Below are positions 36,024-44,045 of a DNA stretch of 64,000 nucleotides, one piece after another. The DNA comes from CAZBWW01 sp964496005. Its GTDB lineage: Bacteria; Patescibacteriota; WWE3; UBA101185; UBA10185. The DNA is taken from NCBI GenBank assembly GCA_964496005.1, contig CAZBWW010000001.1, forward strand, positions 9,815-73,814, given 5' to 3'. Position numbers and translations under genes: made by a program. How positions within the stretch are numbered: position 1 is the stretch's first letter; every line of letters begins with the position of its first letter. The notes below the pieces were generated by a model. The model saw only the letters and a program-made list of their open reading frames with translations, was not told where the DNA came from and did not search any database.

Positions 36024-37742
36024 ATGAGTTCATGGTCGGTTTTAGGTAAATATGAGCAAGGGCAGGATGTAATTAAGCTGGTACTTGAAAATCGTGGATT
36101 TAACACAAAAACTGCACAAGAAGAGTTTTTGACTCCTCCGCCGGTTTCGCATTTTATAAAGCATCTTCCGCCTGAAGTAAAAAGTTCATTAAAAAACGCA
36201 AAAAAAATAATTACCGACGCGATGGAAAGTGAATTACCTATTATAATTCACGGGGATTATGATGCGGACGGAGTATGTGCAACTGCAATTTTATTCAACA
36301 CACTTAAATTTGAATTAAAATATGAAAAAACATTTGCTTTTATTCCAAACAGGTTTGAGCACGGTTATGGCTTGTCGCACAAATCTATAGATGGTGTTCT
36401 TGATAAGGTAACAAAATCGCTACAAGGGCTTCTGCCGGAGAAAGTTTTGTTTATTACAGTAGATAGTGGGATTACAGCTGTTGAGGAAATTGAATATATT
36501 AAAAATCTTGGCCATTTAGTTATTGTTACGGATCATCACCAAAAACCAAAAAAACTCCCGTCGGCAGACGAACTTGTGTGGTACGACCAGATTGTTGGGT
36601 CTACAATCTCATGGCTTGTAAGTCGGGTGTTGGGGTCTACAGATGACCAGTCGCTGGGACTTGCGGCGTTGGCAACTGTTACAGATATTCAGCCGCTTTT
36701 AGGTTTTAATAGAACAATAGTTAAAGAGGGTCTGCGGATTTTAAATACAGATCCTCCGTTGGGAATAAAAAAATTGGCGCAAAGTGCCGGTATTAAAGTC
36801 GGTGATAAAAATACTTCGGATTATGTTGGTGGTGAGAGTGGTAGCAAGGAAATAGGTACTTATGAATTAGGGTGGGTGCTCGGACCAAGGTTAAACGCAA
36901 GCGGCCGGTTAGTTGATGCTTCGGATTCACTTTTGTTATTAGTAGATAAAAATGAGCAAATACTTGATGTTTTGGCGGCTAGATTAGCCGAAGCTAATAA
37001 CGAACGGCAGGATAAAACGAGTGAAATGTTTGATTTAGCTAAAGATTTTCAAGGTGAGGATTCTTCAAATTTACCAAAAATTATTATTGCGCATGATGCT
37101 GATTTTCATGAAGGTATAATTGGGCTTGTAGCGGCTAAATTGACACAAAAATATTACCGACCGGCGATTGTTATAAGTACGGGTGAGCTTCACGGAAAAG
37201 GATCAGTTAGATCAATTCCCGGTGTGGATATTATTTCAATTTTGCGTGAATTTGATGATTTATTTGTCGATTTAGGAGGTCATCCGATGGCGGCGGGTTT
37301 TACTATTGAGATCGGTAGACTCGAAGAGCTAAAAAATGTGTTAGCCGAGTATTTTACACATAATGTAAACGATGAGTTATACGAAAAGACTTTGGAAGTA
37401 GACTTGGAACTGCCTATTAAGTTAGTTAATTTAGAACTGCTAACCGATTTAGAAAAATTAGAGCCGTTTGGTGTTGGTAATTCTCAGCCGGTTTTCCTAA
37501 GTACTGCGGTGACTATTTCAGGCGTAAATTGGGTTGGTAAAGAAAATCACCATTTATCTTTGCGGCTAACTGATGGGCAGAATTTTTGGAAAGCTATTTT
37601 TTTTAATGCACAAGAAAATGAAACTGCGATTAAACTAACTGTTGGTACTAAAATCGATATAGTTTATAAACTAAAAAAGAATGAGTATCAAGGCAAAATT
37701 ACTGTTGATTTACAGGTTGTTGATTTAGCGTTAACTGCTTAG
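36024..37742 (+). CDS. recJ: Single-stranded-DNA exonuclease RecJ (DHH family)
   Basis: 572 aa, typical length. DHH phosphoesterase motifs: GDYDADGVCATA, the VDSG motif, TDHHQ, then the DHHA1 GGHPMAAG (as LGGHPMAAGF) and a C-terminal OB-type domain. RecJ degrades 5-prime-ended single strands in recombination and mismatch repair. Its stop is 5 nt from the convergent gene at 37748. Confidence 0.95.
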   Translation: MSSWSVLGKYEQGQDVIKLVLENRGFNTKTAQEEFLTPPPVSHFIKHLPPEVKSSLKNAKKIITDAMESELPIIIHGDYDADGVCATAILFNTLKFELKYEKTFAFIPNRFEHGYGLSHKSIDGVLDKVTKSLQGLLPEKVLFITVDSGITAVEEIEYIKNLGHLVIVTDHHQKPKKLPSADELVWYDQIVGSTISWLVSRVLGSTDDQSLGLAALATVTDIQPLLGFNRTIVKEGLRILNTDPPLGIKKLAQSAGIKVGDKNTSDYVGGESGSKEIGTYELGWVLGPRLNASGRLVDASDSLLLLVDKNEQILDVLAARLAEANNERQDKTSEMFDLAKDFQGEDSSNLPKIIIAHDADFHEGIIGLVAAKLTQKYYRPAIVISTGELHGKGSVRSIPGVDIISILREFDDLFVDLGGHPMAAGFTIEIGRLEELKNVLAEYFTHNVNDELYEKTLEVDLELPIKLVNLELLTDLEKLEPFGVGNSQPVFLSTAVTISGVNWVGKENHHLSLRLTDGQNFWKAIFFNAQENETAIKLTVGTKIDIVYKLKKNEYQGKITVDLQVVDLALTA

Positions 37743-37747
37743 TGATT

Positions 37748-38794
37748 TTAATAGCCGGCATACCTAAACTCAACCTCGACTTCACCTGAGCTCGCCGGTT
37801 TGAGTGTGATTAGATTTTCGTATGATGCGTTCTCACCTGTGGTATTTAGTACAGTTTCAGTCTGTTTAAGTACTAAGCCGTCCTGACTTACACTTTGGAC
37901 TTCCAGTTTTATATCCCTCGTTGTCCCATGTAGTGATTCCGAATTAACATATGTATACAGTGAGTCGGGCGTTATTGTCGATGGATAAGTAATAAGTGCA
38001 AGTGTCCTCAAGTTGGTTGTTATTCGCACAAGTATTACAGGCTGAGGAATTCCGGGGATAGAAATTTCTTCAATGTTAAAGTCTTCAATAATGTCATTTT
38101 GGCCAAGTCTGAACATACCAGTTACCGAACCTACCTGAAGTGGATAAATACAATCTACCGTACTACCAATTTCGGGTGCTGGTTGTTTACATTGCAAATA
38201 GTTATACAAGTAGTCAAAATCACCACTTGCCGTTTCCCTGGTTTCCGCTAAATCCAGTCTATATACAGTATTAGTGCTGCCCGTATATTCATACTGTTCT
38301 AAATTATTAACAAAGAATTGATTTTTTATATTGTCAGTCAGTTTACTGTCTATACTTTCTACCGCTTTTGCTATGTCGTCTATCCTTAAAGTATTTGCAG
38401 TGATAATTGCTCCCAGGCCGTCATCATCTACCTCATTTAAGAATACACCAGTCGACATAAATGATAATGCGCGTACACCTGTATAGCACGCAGTAAAAAT
38501 TAAGAAAGTTACAAAAAATACTGCAAATGAACTTTTTAATAACTGGCCGTGTTGCGCGATCGGCGCGTACTTTACGGCTATTTTTCTGCCTAATGATGGT
38601 AAAAAGCCATCTTCACGGATTTTAAAAAAATGCGTAACAAAAATGTAAACTGCAAAAGAAATGTATAAAAAGAAGCCAAGCAGAAAAAAAACCCAAAAAA
38701 TCCCAACCTCAAACACACCCGTGATGTCAAAAAGGACAAAAATACCCGTAATTACTGTTAAAGTAAAAAACAGATATGCATACAACTTATACAT
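37748..38794 (-). CDS. membrane protein with extracytoplasmic domain, unknown
   Basis: 348 aa; not recognised. Three hydrophobic helices lie in the first 120 residues (YLFFTLTVITGIFVLF; FWVFFLLGFFLYISFAVYIF; AVFFVTFLIFTACY), followed by a soluble domain of about 220 residues, probably outside the cell, with a beta-rich pattern at its end. Start supported by an extended -10 box 6 nt upstream. Divergent from the T-box-controlled aspS; function unknown. Confidence 0.75.
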   Translation of the reverse strand: MYKLYAYLFFTLTVITGIFVLFDITGVFEVGIFWVFFLLGFFLYISFAVYIFVTHFFKIREDGFLPSLGRKIAVKYAPIAQHGQLLKSSFAVFFVTFLIFTACYTGVRALSFMSTGVFLNEVDDDGLGAIITANTLRIDDIAKAVESIDSKLTDNIKNQFFVNNLEQYEYTGSTNTVYRLDLAETRETASGDFDYLYNYLQCKQPAPEIGSTVDCIYPLQVGSVTGMFRLGQNDIIEDFNIEEISIPGIPQPVILVRITTNLRTLALITYPSTITPDSLYTYVNSESLHGTTRDIKLEVQSVSQDGLVLKQTETVLNTTGENASYENLITLKPASSGEVEVEFRYAGY

Positions 38795-38800
38795 ATAATA

Positions 38801-38809
38801 ATTCTAGCA
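38801..38809 (-). promoter_or_regulatory. extended -10 promoter of the minus-strand membrane gene, leaderless
   Basis: On the minus strand TGCTAGAAT ends 6 nt before the ATG at 38794. Confidence 0.55.
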
Positions 38810-38825
38810 CAGCGTATCGCTTTAT

Positions 38826-38853
38826 TTGTTTTTCAAGTTTTTTATGCTATTAT
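38826..38853 (+). promoter_or_regulatory. promoter of the aspS T-box transcript
   Basis: -35 TTGTTT (38826-38831), 16-bp spacer, -10 TATTAT (38848-38853). Transcription would start near 38860, about 10 nt before the first T-box helix. Confidence 0.5.
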
Positions 38854-38870
38854 TTTTTCACATTCAAAAA

Positions 38871-39044
38871 AGGCGCTGAACGAGGTGTGCGGTTTTGGGA
38901 ACAGTACGCACAGTGACACTCGGGAGCTGCCGGGAAGAAAAGCCCGGTCGGGAATGCCCGTGACAGCTGTAAAATTAAGATAAAAGTACCAGGTGGCACC
39001 GTCCACCCTTTTGGACCCTGGCAAAGTAAATGCCGGGTTTTTTG
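38871..39044 (+). promoter_or_regulatory. T-box riboswitch (tRNA-Asp sensing) upstream of aspS
   Basis: The antiterminator is complete: helix A1 CCAGG (38989-38993)/CCTGG (39017-39021), the 7-nt T-box bulge TGGCACC (38994-39000), helix A2 GTCC (39001-39004)/GGAC (39013-39016). The competing terminator CCC-T-GGCA (39016-39023)/TGCCGGG (39031-39037) is followed by six T residues and shares the A1 strand, so the two forms exclude each other. The bulge TGGC is complementary to a tRNA 3-prime end GCCA, i.e. discriminator G73, as in tRNA-Asp. The 5-prime domain folds as a stem I (GGCGCT/AGC-T-GCC outer helix, CGAG/CTCG) whose 3-prime internal loop exposes GAC (38915-38917), an Asp codon. Uncharged tRNA-Asp should favour aspS transcription. 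It fills the 308-nt gap 38795-39102. Confidence 0.9.
39016..39044 (+). terminator. regulated terminator of the aspS T-box
   Basis: CCC(T)GGCA, loop AAGTAAA, TGCCGGG, then TTTTTTG. It overlaps the 3-prime strand of the antiterminator (39017-39021). Confidence 0.9.
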
Positions 39045-39102
39045 TTTTTTATAGACAATAAATCATAAATATTAATCCGGCTTTAATTTAATAGAGGAAT
39101 TT

Positions 39103-40415
39103 ATGACAAGAACTTATATTACGCAAATTAAAGAACATGGTGGGAAAGAAGTTATGGTAAAAGGGTTTGTCCATACGATAAGAGATCAGGGCAGTATTAA
39201 ATTTTTACTTGTGCGGGATAAAACAGGTATCGTACAGGCTGTTGTTAAGAAAAATGCGGGCAATGTGTTTACCGCAGTAGAAAAGTTAACGACAGAATCG
39301 GTAATTGAGCTTAAGGGGTTGGTAAAAACTGAACCACAAGCGCCAGGTGGTGTAGAACTAGAAGCAATACAGCTGGTGGTTTTGTCAAAAGCGGATCCGG
39401 AGTTGCCTATCCCTGTGGTAGCAGAAAAAGGCGCGGAAGACGTTGATATTACCAAACGACTCGACTGGCGGTGGATTGACTTGCGTAAGCCCGAAGGTTT
39501 GTTAATCTTTAAAACCTGGACAGCTCTTGAAAAAGGCGCGCGCGAGTTTTTTGCGGAAAATGGATATGTACAGGTTTACCCTCCTGCATTAATGAGTACA
39601 GCAAGCGAATCAGGATCTGAGGTTTTTAAGATTGAGTATTTTGATCGGGACGCATACTTGGCGCAGTCTCCGCAATTTTACAAACAGGCGGCAATGGCGG
39701 CGGGGTTTGAGAAAGTTTTTATGGTGGGTCCCGTTTTTAGAGCTGAGCCGTCATTCACTACCAGGCACACAACTGAATACACAGGTTGGGATTTGGAAAT
39801 TTCATATATTGAGTCACATCACGATGTGATGGCCGAGCTACAGCAGATGATTACAGCCGGTATAGCAAAAGTTAAAGCCGAGCTCGGGCAGGAATTAGAA
39901 ACGGTAATGGGTGTTGAGATTGAGGTTCCAGCCATGCCGTTTCCGAAAATAACAATGCGAGAAGCCAAAGAAAAACTTGCAAAAGTAGGTATTGCCAGTA
40001 AAGCAGATTTTGACGTAAGTCCGGAAGAAGAAAGAGAATTGTCAAGAATAGTAAAAGAGGAGCAAAACCACGATTTTGTGTTTTTGATTGACTGGCCGAT
40101 TCAAGGACGGCCTNNNNNNNNNNGCATGCGGATAACGATCAGCTGACTAAAAGTTTTGACCTGTTATACAAGGGTGTTGAAATAGTTACGGGTTCACAGC
40201 GGGAACATCGGACCGAAATACTTGAAAAGCAGGCAACCGATAAAAACATGCCACTCGAAGAATTAGAGGACTATTTCAACTTTTTCAGATACGGGTGTCC
40301 GCCGCACGGTGGTATCGGTATGGGGCCTGTTAGGTTAATTGCTAAATTATTAGGGTTGCAAAGTATTAAAGAGGCGACATTCTTGCCTAGGGACGTAAAA
40401 CGGCTGACGCCTTAA
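39103..40415 (+). CDS. aspS: Aspartyl-tRNA synthetase, archaeal type; interrupted by an assembly gap
   Basis: The 5-prime part (39103-40113) and the 3-prime part (40125-40415) encode one protein split by ten N (40114-40123). Read directly, the frame breaks after the N, but the true continuation is HADNDQLTKSFDLLYKGVEI, so the real gap size differs from 10. OB-fold anticodon domain first, then class II motif 2 (VGPVFRAEPSF, R-H-TTEYTGWDLE) and motif 3 (GGIGMGPVRL) and the PRDVKRLTP end. Length about 437 aa and no GAD insertion: the short archaeal AspRS2 type, which in many bacteria is non-discriminating and charges tRNA-Asn too. His in FVHTIRD and the QAPGG loop fit that, as inference. AGAGGA lies before the ATG; expression controlled by the T-box. 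Confidence 0.93.
40114..40123. other. assembly gap of unknown real length
   Basis: Ten N inside aspS. Frame comparison shows that the true missing length is not 10 (it must be 2 mod 3), so it is a scaffold gap and not a frameshift mutation. Confidence 0.95.
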
Positions 40416-40425
40416 CGATAAATAT

Positions 40426-40884
40426 ATGACAGTACTCGAAAAAATTATACAGTTACTAACCGATGCCGGGGTCGAATATGAAAAAATAGAACATGTGGCA
40501 GTATATACCAGTGAGGACGCGGCAAAAATTCGGGATACCAGTGCAGCAATGGGAGCAAAAGCACTAGTGTTAATAGCGGATAAACAACCCGTATTGGCAG
40601 TAGTGCCCGGGGATCAAAGGCTAAATTTCAAGAAATTTAAACTGGCATTTGGTGTTAAAGATTTGAGAATGGCAACACCCGAGGAAGTAAAACAAATTAC
40701 AACTTTGGAAATAGGGTCAATTCCGCCGTTAGGAAAGGCGCTTAATCTAAAATCTTATTACGATAATAGTTTTATGGATAAAGATATTGTTGCGTTTAAC
40801 GCGGGCATGCACACAGTTTCCATAAAAATGCGCGCCGAAGACTTGTTATTCATCGAAAAACCTGTGCTATCATCATTAATATGA
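40426..40884 (+). CDS. YbaK/ProX-type aminoacyl-tRNA deacylase domain protein
   Basis: 152 aa. Stand-alone editing domain: VEYEKIEHVAVYTSEDAAKI, then AMGAKALVLIADKQPVLAVV containing the conserved Lys, and IGSIPPLG further on. Family members hydrolyse mischarged tRNA (Cys- or Ala-tRNA-Pro and others). Lying 10 nt after aspS it probably shares its transcript, which hints at quality control of a charged tRNA, though the substrate cannot be told from sequence. Its TGA overlaps the next ATG. Confidence 0.8.
   Translation: MTVLEKIIQLLTDAGVEYEKIEHVAVYTSEDAAKIRDTSAAMGAKALVLIADKQPVLAVVPGDQRLNFKKFKLAFGVKDLRMATPEEVKQITTLEIGSIPPLGKALNLKSYYDNSFMDKDIVAFNAGMHTVSIKMRAEDLLFIEKPVLSSLI
40865..40873 (+). promoter_or_regulatory. 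extended -10 promoter inside the deacylase gene end
   Basis: TGCTATCAT ends 7 nt before the ATG at 40881. It would give the carboxypeptidase gene a separate, nearly leaderless transcript besides read-through. Confidence 0.4.
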
Positions 40885-41876
40885 AGCCCAAATTGTTTGT
40901 AATTAAGTCGGCACTAACCATACTGACGTTTATTGATTTTCTTGAGGATTTACCTCAAAAAACGATAAAGTACACTATTAAAATAGGCGTGCTTTGTATG
41001 TTGTCGCTGTTCTTTTTGCTTTTAATAGCTGTAGAGCACCAAACAAAGGCATTAAGTGACCTAATAGCATATTTGTTCATACCTGACCCAACAGTTACGC
41101 ACACTAAAATTTTGCCAAAATACCCCGTACTTATCGAAAATGTTAAGTTTCCGGAAATTAGTGCAAAATCTGTTTCTGTTGTAGATGTAAAGAATAACGA
41201 AATTTTATATGAGGAAGACGCGCATACCCCATTGCCGCCAGCTTCGACGACTAAAATTATGACTGCGCTTGTTGCACTTGAGCTTTTCCCGCCGACACAA
41301 AAAATTGTAGTTCCCGAATTGTGTACAGTGTTGGATACGCAAAAAGCGGGCTTTATTGCCGGTGAACTAGTATCGGTAGACGATTTGGTAAATAGCTTAC
41401 TTATTACTTCTGCCGGCGATGCGGCGTGTGCTTTGGCTTATGCTGATACATATGGGAAATTCATTGGATTGATGAATAAAAAAAGTCTAGAGCTTGGTGC
41501 AGTTAATACAAACTTTGTTAACCCCGTGGGGTTTGATGATGCGTTGGCAGGGCATTATTCGTCGGCGGCGGATTTATCACTAATAGCGCAATACGCGGTT
41601 ACAAATCCTAAAATTCGCGATGCAGTTGCCAAAAAAGAGTACAGTGTGTTATCGGGTACAATACCGCGTACCGTATTTAATACAAATAGCCTGCTTTGGG
41701 AAGTAGAAGGGTCCGTAGGGATAAAAACCGGTAAAACAGATGGTGCGGGTGAAGTGCTTGTATATCAATACACTAAAGACGATGCGAATCTAATAATTGT
41801 AGTTATGGGGAGTTTGGATCGGTTTGGTGATACGAAGAAGATTTTGGACTGGGCATTAGCGAGTTATGATTTTTAA
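40881..41876 (+). CDS. D-alanyl-D-alanine carboxypeptidase (peptidase S11)
   Basis: 331 aa. An N-terminal membrane helix (about residues 36-55) anchors a penicillin-binding domain with S122-TT-K125 (PPASTTKIM), the second motif as TSAGDAA (Ser-Ala-Gly in place of SxN) and K282-T-G284. It trims the stem peptide of peptidoglycan on the outer face of the membrane. Closest by pattern to the DacA/DacF class. It overlaps the deacylase gene by ATGA. Confidence 0.9.
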   Translation: MKPKLFVIKSALTILTFIDFLEDLPQKTIKYTIKIGVLCMLSLFFLLLIAVEHQTKALSDLIAYLFIPDPTVTHTKILPKYPVLIENVKFPEISAKSVSVVDVKNNEILYEEDAHTPLPPASTTKIMTALVALELFPPTQKIVVPELCTVLDTQKAGFIAGELVSVDDLVNSLLITSAGDAACALAYADTYGKFIGLMNKKSLELGAVNTNFVNPVGFDDALAGHYSSAADLSLIAQYAVTNPKIRDAVAKKEYSVLSGTIPRTVFNTNSLLWEVEGSVGIKTGKTDGAGEVLVYQYTKDDANLIIVVMGSLDRFGDTKKILDWALASYDF

Positions 41877-41979
41877 TCACTAGTTCACCTATCTTTTGCT
41901 AGTACTTTTTACGCCTTTTTTATATATTGTTTTTTACGCTTTTTTTATACGCTGTTCGGATCACCCCTATTATTTTGTC

Positions 41980-43146
41980 CTATTGTTCTGTTATTTCCGC
42001 AGGTGGTATTTCTGTGGGTTTAATATATTCGCCATCAAGTGCCGGAAAATACAATACGATATCACCACCCGGAGTGTTGCCTACGTTGTACTTTCCTTCA
42101 AAAACATAAATAGGTTGTAAATATTCCTGTCTTGTGGGTGTATCGTAGTATGCCAGAAATATTTTGTCTATTAGGATTTGATCTACTTTTGTGGGTACGT
42201 GTTTGTCCAACACACTTTTGCCTTTTGGTATAACACTTACTATTACTCCTTTTTTTTCTTTGGAAACAGCATCCCACGCACTTTGAACCGGAATGAGCGG
42301 ATATCTTGCCGGGTTAGGATCATTCGAGGTTGGAATTAATTCCCATTGAAAGTAGTTAATCAGCGGGTAGTTAAATGAAGTATCCTCATTTGTCGGGTTA
42401 CGTAATGTTACGTTAACAAGCCCAATTTTCGGATCCGGTCCAAGAATGGGAAAGTCATTAACTGATCTAAAAAAATCTACCCTGGCGAGTTGTGCTTCTG
42501 ATGCCAGTTTAGTTTCCACCAGAGCTGAACCTTGAATTTTTGTCAGTAGTGCACGTTGAGTACCTTGGCTGTATAGAGGGTCGTCTAGTCTGTCTATTTG
42601 AGTAAGCATGGATTTTGCGTTTGTAATTGAGCCATTTGGCGAAATTGCTCCAGCCGGAAAATACGTTGACGCGCCTGCAAGTTGAGTTTGTTGTATCAAG
42701 GTTTTTGTGTCAGTATCAATTTCCAGAATTCCTCCGCTAACGACGTCGCGCCACTTGTAAACCGGGCCTTTTAAATCAGATGTTAACTCATCAGCTGAAA
42801 ACCCAAGATACTCAGCGTGTTCCTGTGCATTTTTTTCAGCCGAGTATGAAAATTCAGGCGGTTCGGTCGCGTACACAATAGCTCTTGCGGGCAAGTCGCT
42901 CGGAAGCCGACCGTTTGCGGTGTTTAGCACTATTGTTGGGTTTTCGGTTGTGATTTGTTTTTCAATAAAAACAAGTTGATCCAGTCTGCCGTACTTTGGA
43001 TTAGGCGGGTCTTTTGGCGGGAATATGGTGTAGGCGATTGATATGGCTACGGGTTTTAGCGTCAAAAAAATTATATATAGTACTATTATGGAAATTACTG
43101 CCAGTAAAATCCTCTTTACAAGAAATGATGTTTGTACAAGATTCAT
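41980..43146 (-). CDS. membrane-anchored protein of unknown function
   Basis: 388 aa; not recognised. One transmembrane helix near residues 12-32 (VKRILLAVISIIVLYIIFL) and a long, probably external part rich in Pro, Asn and Thr with mixed alpha/beta pattern. Start supported by an extended -10 box 7 nt upstream. It converges with the carboxypeptidase gene across about 100 nt of T-rich DNA with no clear terminator. Confidence 0.7.
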   Translation of the reverse strand: MNLVQTSFLVKRILLAVISIIVLYIIFLTLKPVAISIAYTIFPPKDPPNPKYGRLDQLVFIEKQITTENPTIVLNTANGRLPSDLPARAIVYATEPPEFSYSAEKNAQEHAEYLGFSADELTSDLKGPVYKWRDVVSGGILEIDTDTKTLIQQTQLAGASTYFPAGAISPNGSITNAKSMLTQIDRLDDPLYSQGTQRALLTKIQGSALVETKLASEAQLARVDFFRSVNDFPILGPDPKIGLVNVTLRNPTNEDTSFNYPLINYFQWELIPTSNDPNPARYPLIPVQSAWDAVSKEKKGVIVSVIPKGKSVLDKHVPTKVDQILIDKIFLAYYDTPTRQEYLQPIYVFEGKYNVGNTPGGDIVLYFPALDGEYIKPTEIPPAEITEQ

Positions 43147-43153
43147 TTGTTAA

Positions 43154-43162
43154 ATTTTAACA
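43154..43162 (-). promoter_or_regulatory. extended -10 promoter, near-leaderless
   Basis: On the minus strand TGTTAAAAT ends 7 nt before the ATG at 43146. Confidence 0.5.
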
Positions 43163-43259
43163 TAGAAAATTGTGTCGGAAGGGGTTAGAAATTGTTTCGT
43201 AAGACTTTTCCAAAATACTTAATCTCTTCAATTTGCTGTTTATCAGCTTATTTTACTTC

Positions 43260-43868
43260 TTAATTTGTATTTACACCCAATTCGCTATATCGGGTAATTG
43301 TATCTAGTGTTTCAGGTTTTATGGTTTTAAGCATATCTATAGCCTCTTTAAATTGTTTTTGTAGTTTAAGCTGGTTAAAAATTTCAAATTCATCTTTACT
43401 CATAACATACACACTTACCCCTAAGGAGATCATAGCCTCAAGTCCAGAATCAAAAACCTCTTTGTTTTCAGGATGTACGGGTACCCTGCTTACCCAGTCT
43501 ATTTCATGCATATTTCTTTGTGGGTCAGTATCAAATGTTTCGGAAGCAAGTGTGTAAATTGCACCGCCATGATCTAACGATAGATATTTCTGAATATCAC
43601 CAATAACGCAAATCCAAGAACCGTTGTTAAATTTTCCTTTGCTAGTACAAGTATCATCTAATCTAACAAGAAACATGGAGGCATAAGATTTATCGGGTGT
43701 GCCAAATACAACAGGCCCTTCACCCGGATCTCTTACACGTTCAGCCCGTGGTTCAAATATATCTATATTTTTATTTGGAGAGGCATGAAACAGCTTTTTA
43801 GGCTTTTCTGCTGCCCGGTTGTCAAAAAATATTTCTTTTTCTGTGCCCATTTGCGATGCATCATCCAT
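43260..43868 (-). CDS. unknown protein with ADP-ribosyltransferase-like N-terminal motif
   Basis: 202 aa. Not assigned to a family. KKLFHASPNKNIDIFEPR followed by GPVVFGTPDKSYASMFLV resembles the H-x-(ST) strand and the following helix of small ART-fold proteins (KptA and related DUFs); an acidic residue lies further on (HEIDWVSRVPV). No signal peptide or membrane segment. Upstream 43869-44045 is AT-rich with only the gltX promoter. The call of an ART-like fold is inference from one local pattern. Confidence 0.5.
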   Translation of the reverse strand: MDDASQMGTEKEIFFDNRAAEKPKKLFHASPNKNIDIFEPRAERVRDPGEGPVVFGTPDKSYASMFLVRLDDTCTSKGKFNNGSWICVIGDIQKYLSLDHGGAIYTLASETFDTDPQRNMHEIDWVSRVPVHPENKEVFDSGLEAMISLGVSVYVMSKDEFEIFNQLKLQKQFKEAIDMLKTIKPETLDTITRYSELGVNTN

Positions 43869-44030
43869 AGTATTTTGATAAAGCTATTATCTACAAAACT
43901 GTTAGGAAATGTTATATGCAAATTCTAGGTCAATTAACATTCTATAACACATGTACTAATTATATCTTAGTTAGAACCTTTATTGTATTATGAGAAATTA
44001 CCGCCGGAACTTTTATTTATCAGTTATTAC

Positions 44031-44039
44031 TGTTAGAAT
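44031..44039 (+). promoter_or_regulatory. extended -10 promoter of gltX, leaderless GTG start
   Basis: TGTTAGAAT ends exactly 6 nt before the GTG at 44046. It supports GTG as the true start, 20 codons before the first Met. Confidence 0.55.
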
Positions 44040-44045
44040 CCAATA

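Noticed and set aside
38871..39000. Cobalamin riboswitch, suggested by GGGAA and ACAGCTGTAA segments
   Set aside because: The B12-box and the core helices cannot be formed, whereas the T-box antiterminator, terminator and Asp specifier fit completely and the target is aspS.
40114..40140. Frameshifted or truncated aspS pseudogene
   Set aside because: The break coincides exactly with ten N; the protein continues in another frame right after, with intact motif 3 and C-terminus. It is an assembly gap.
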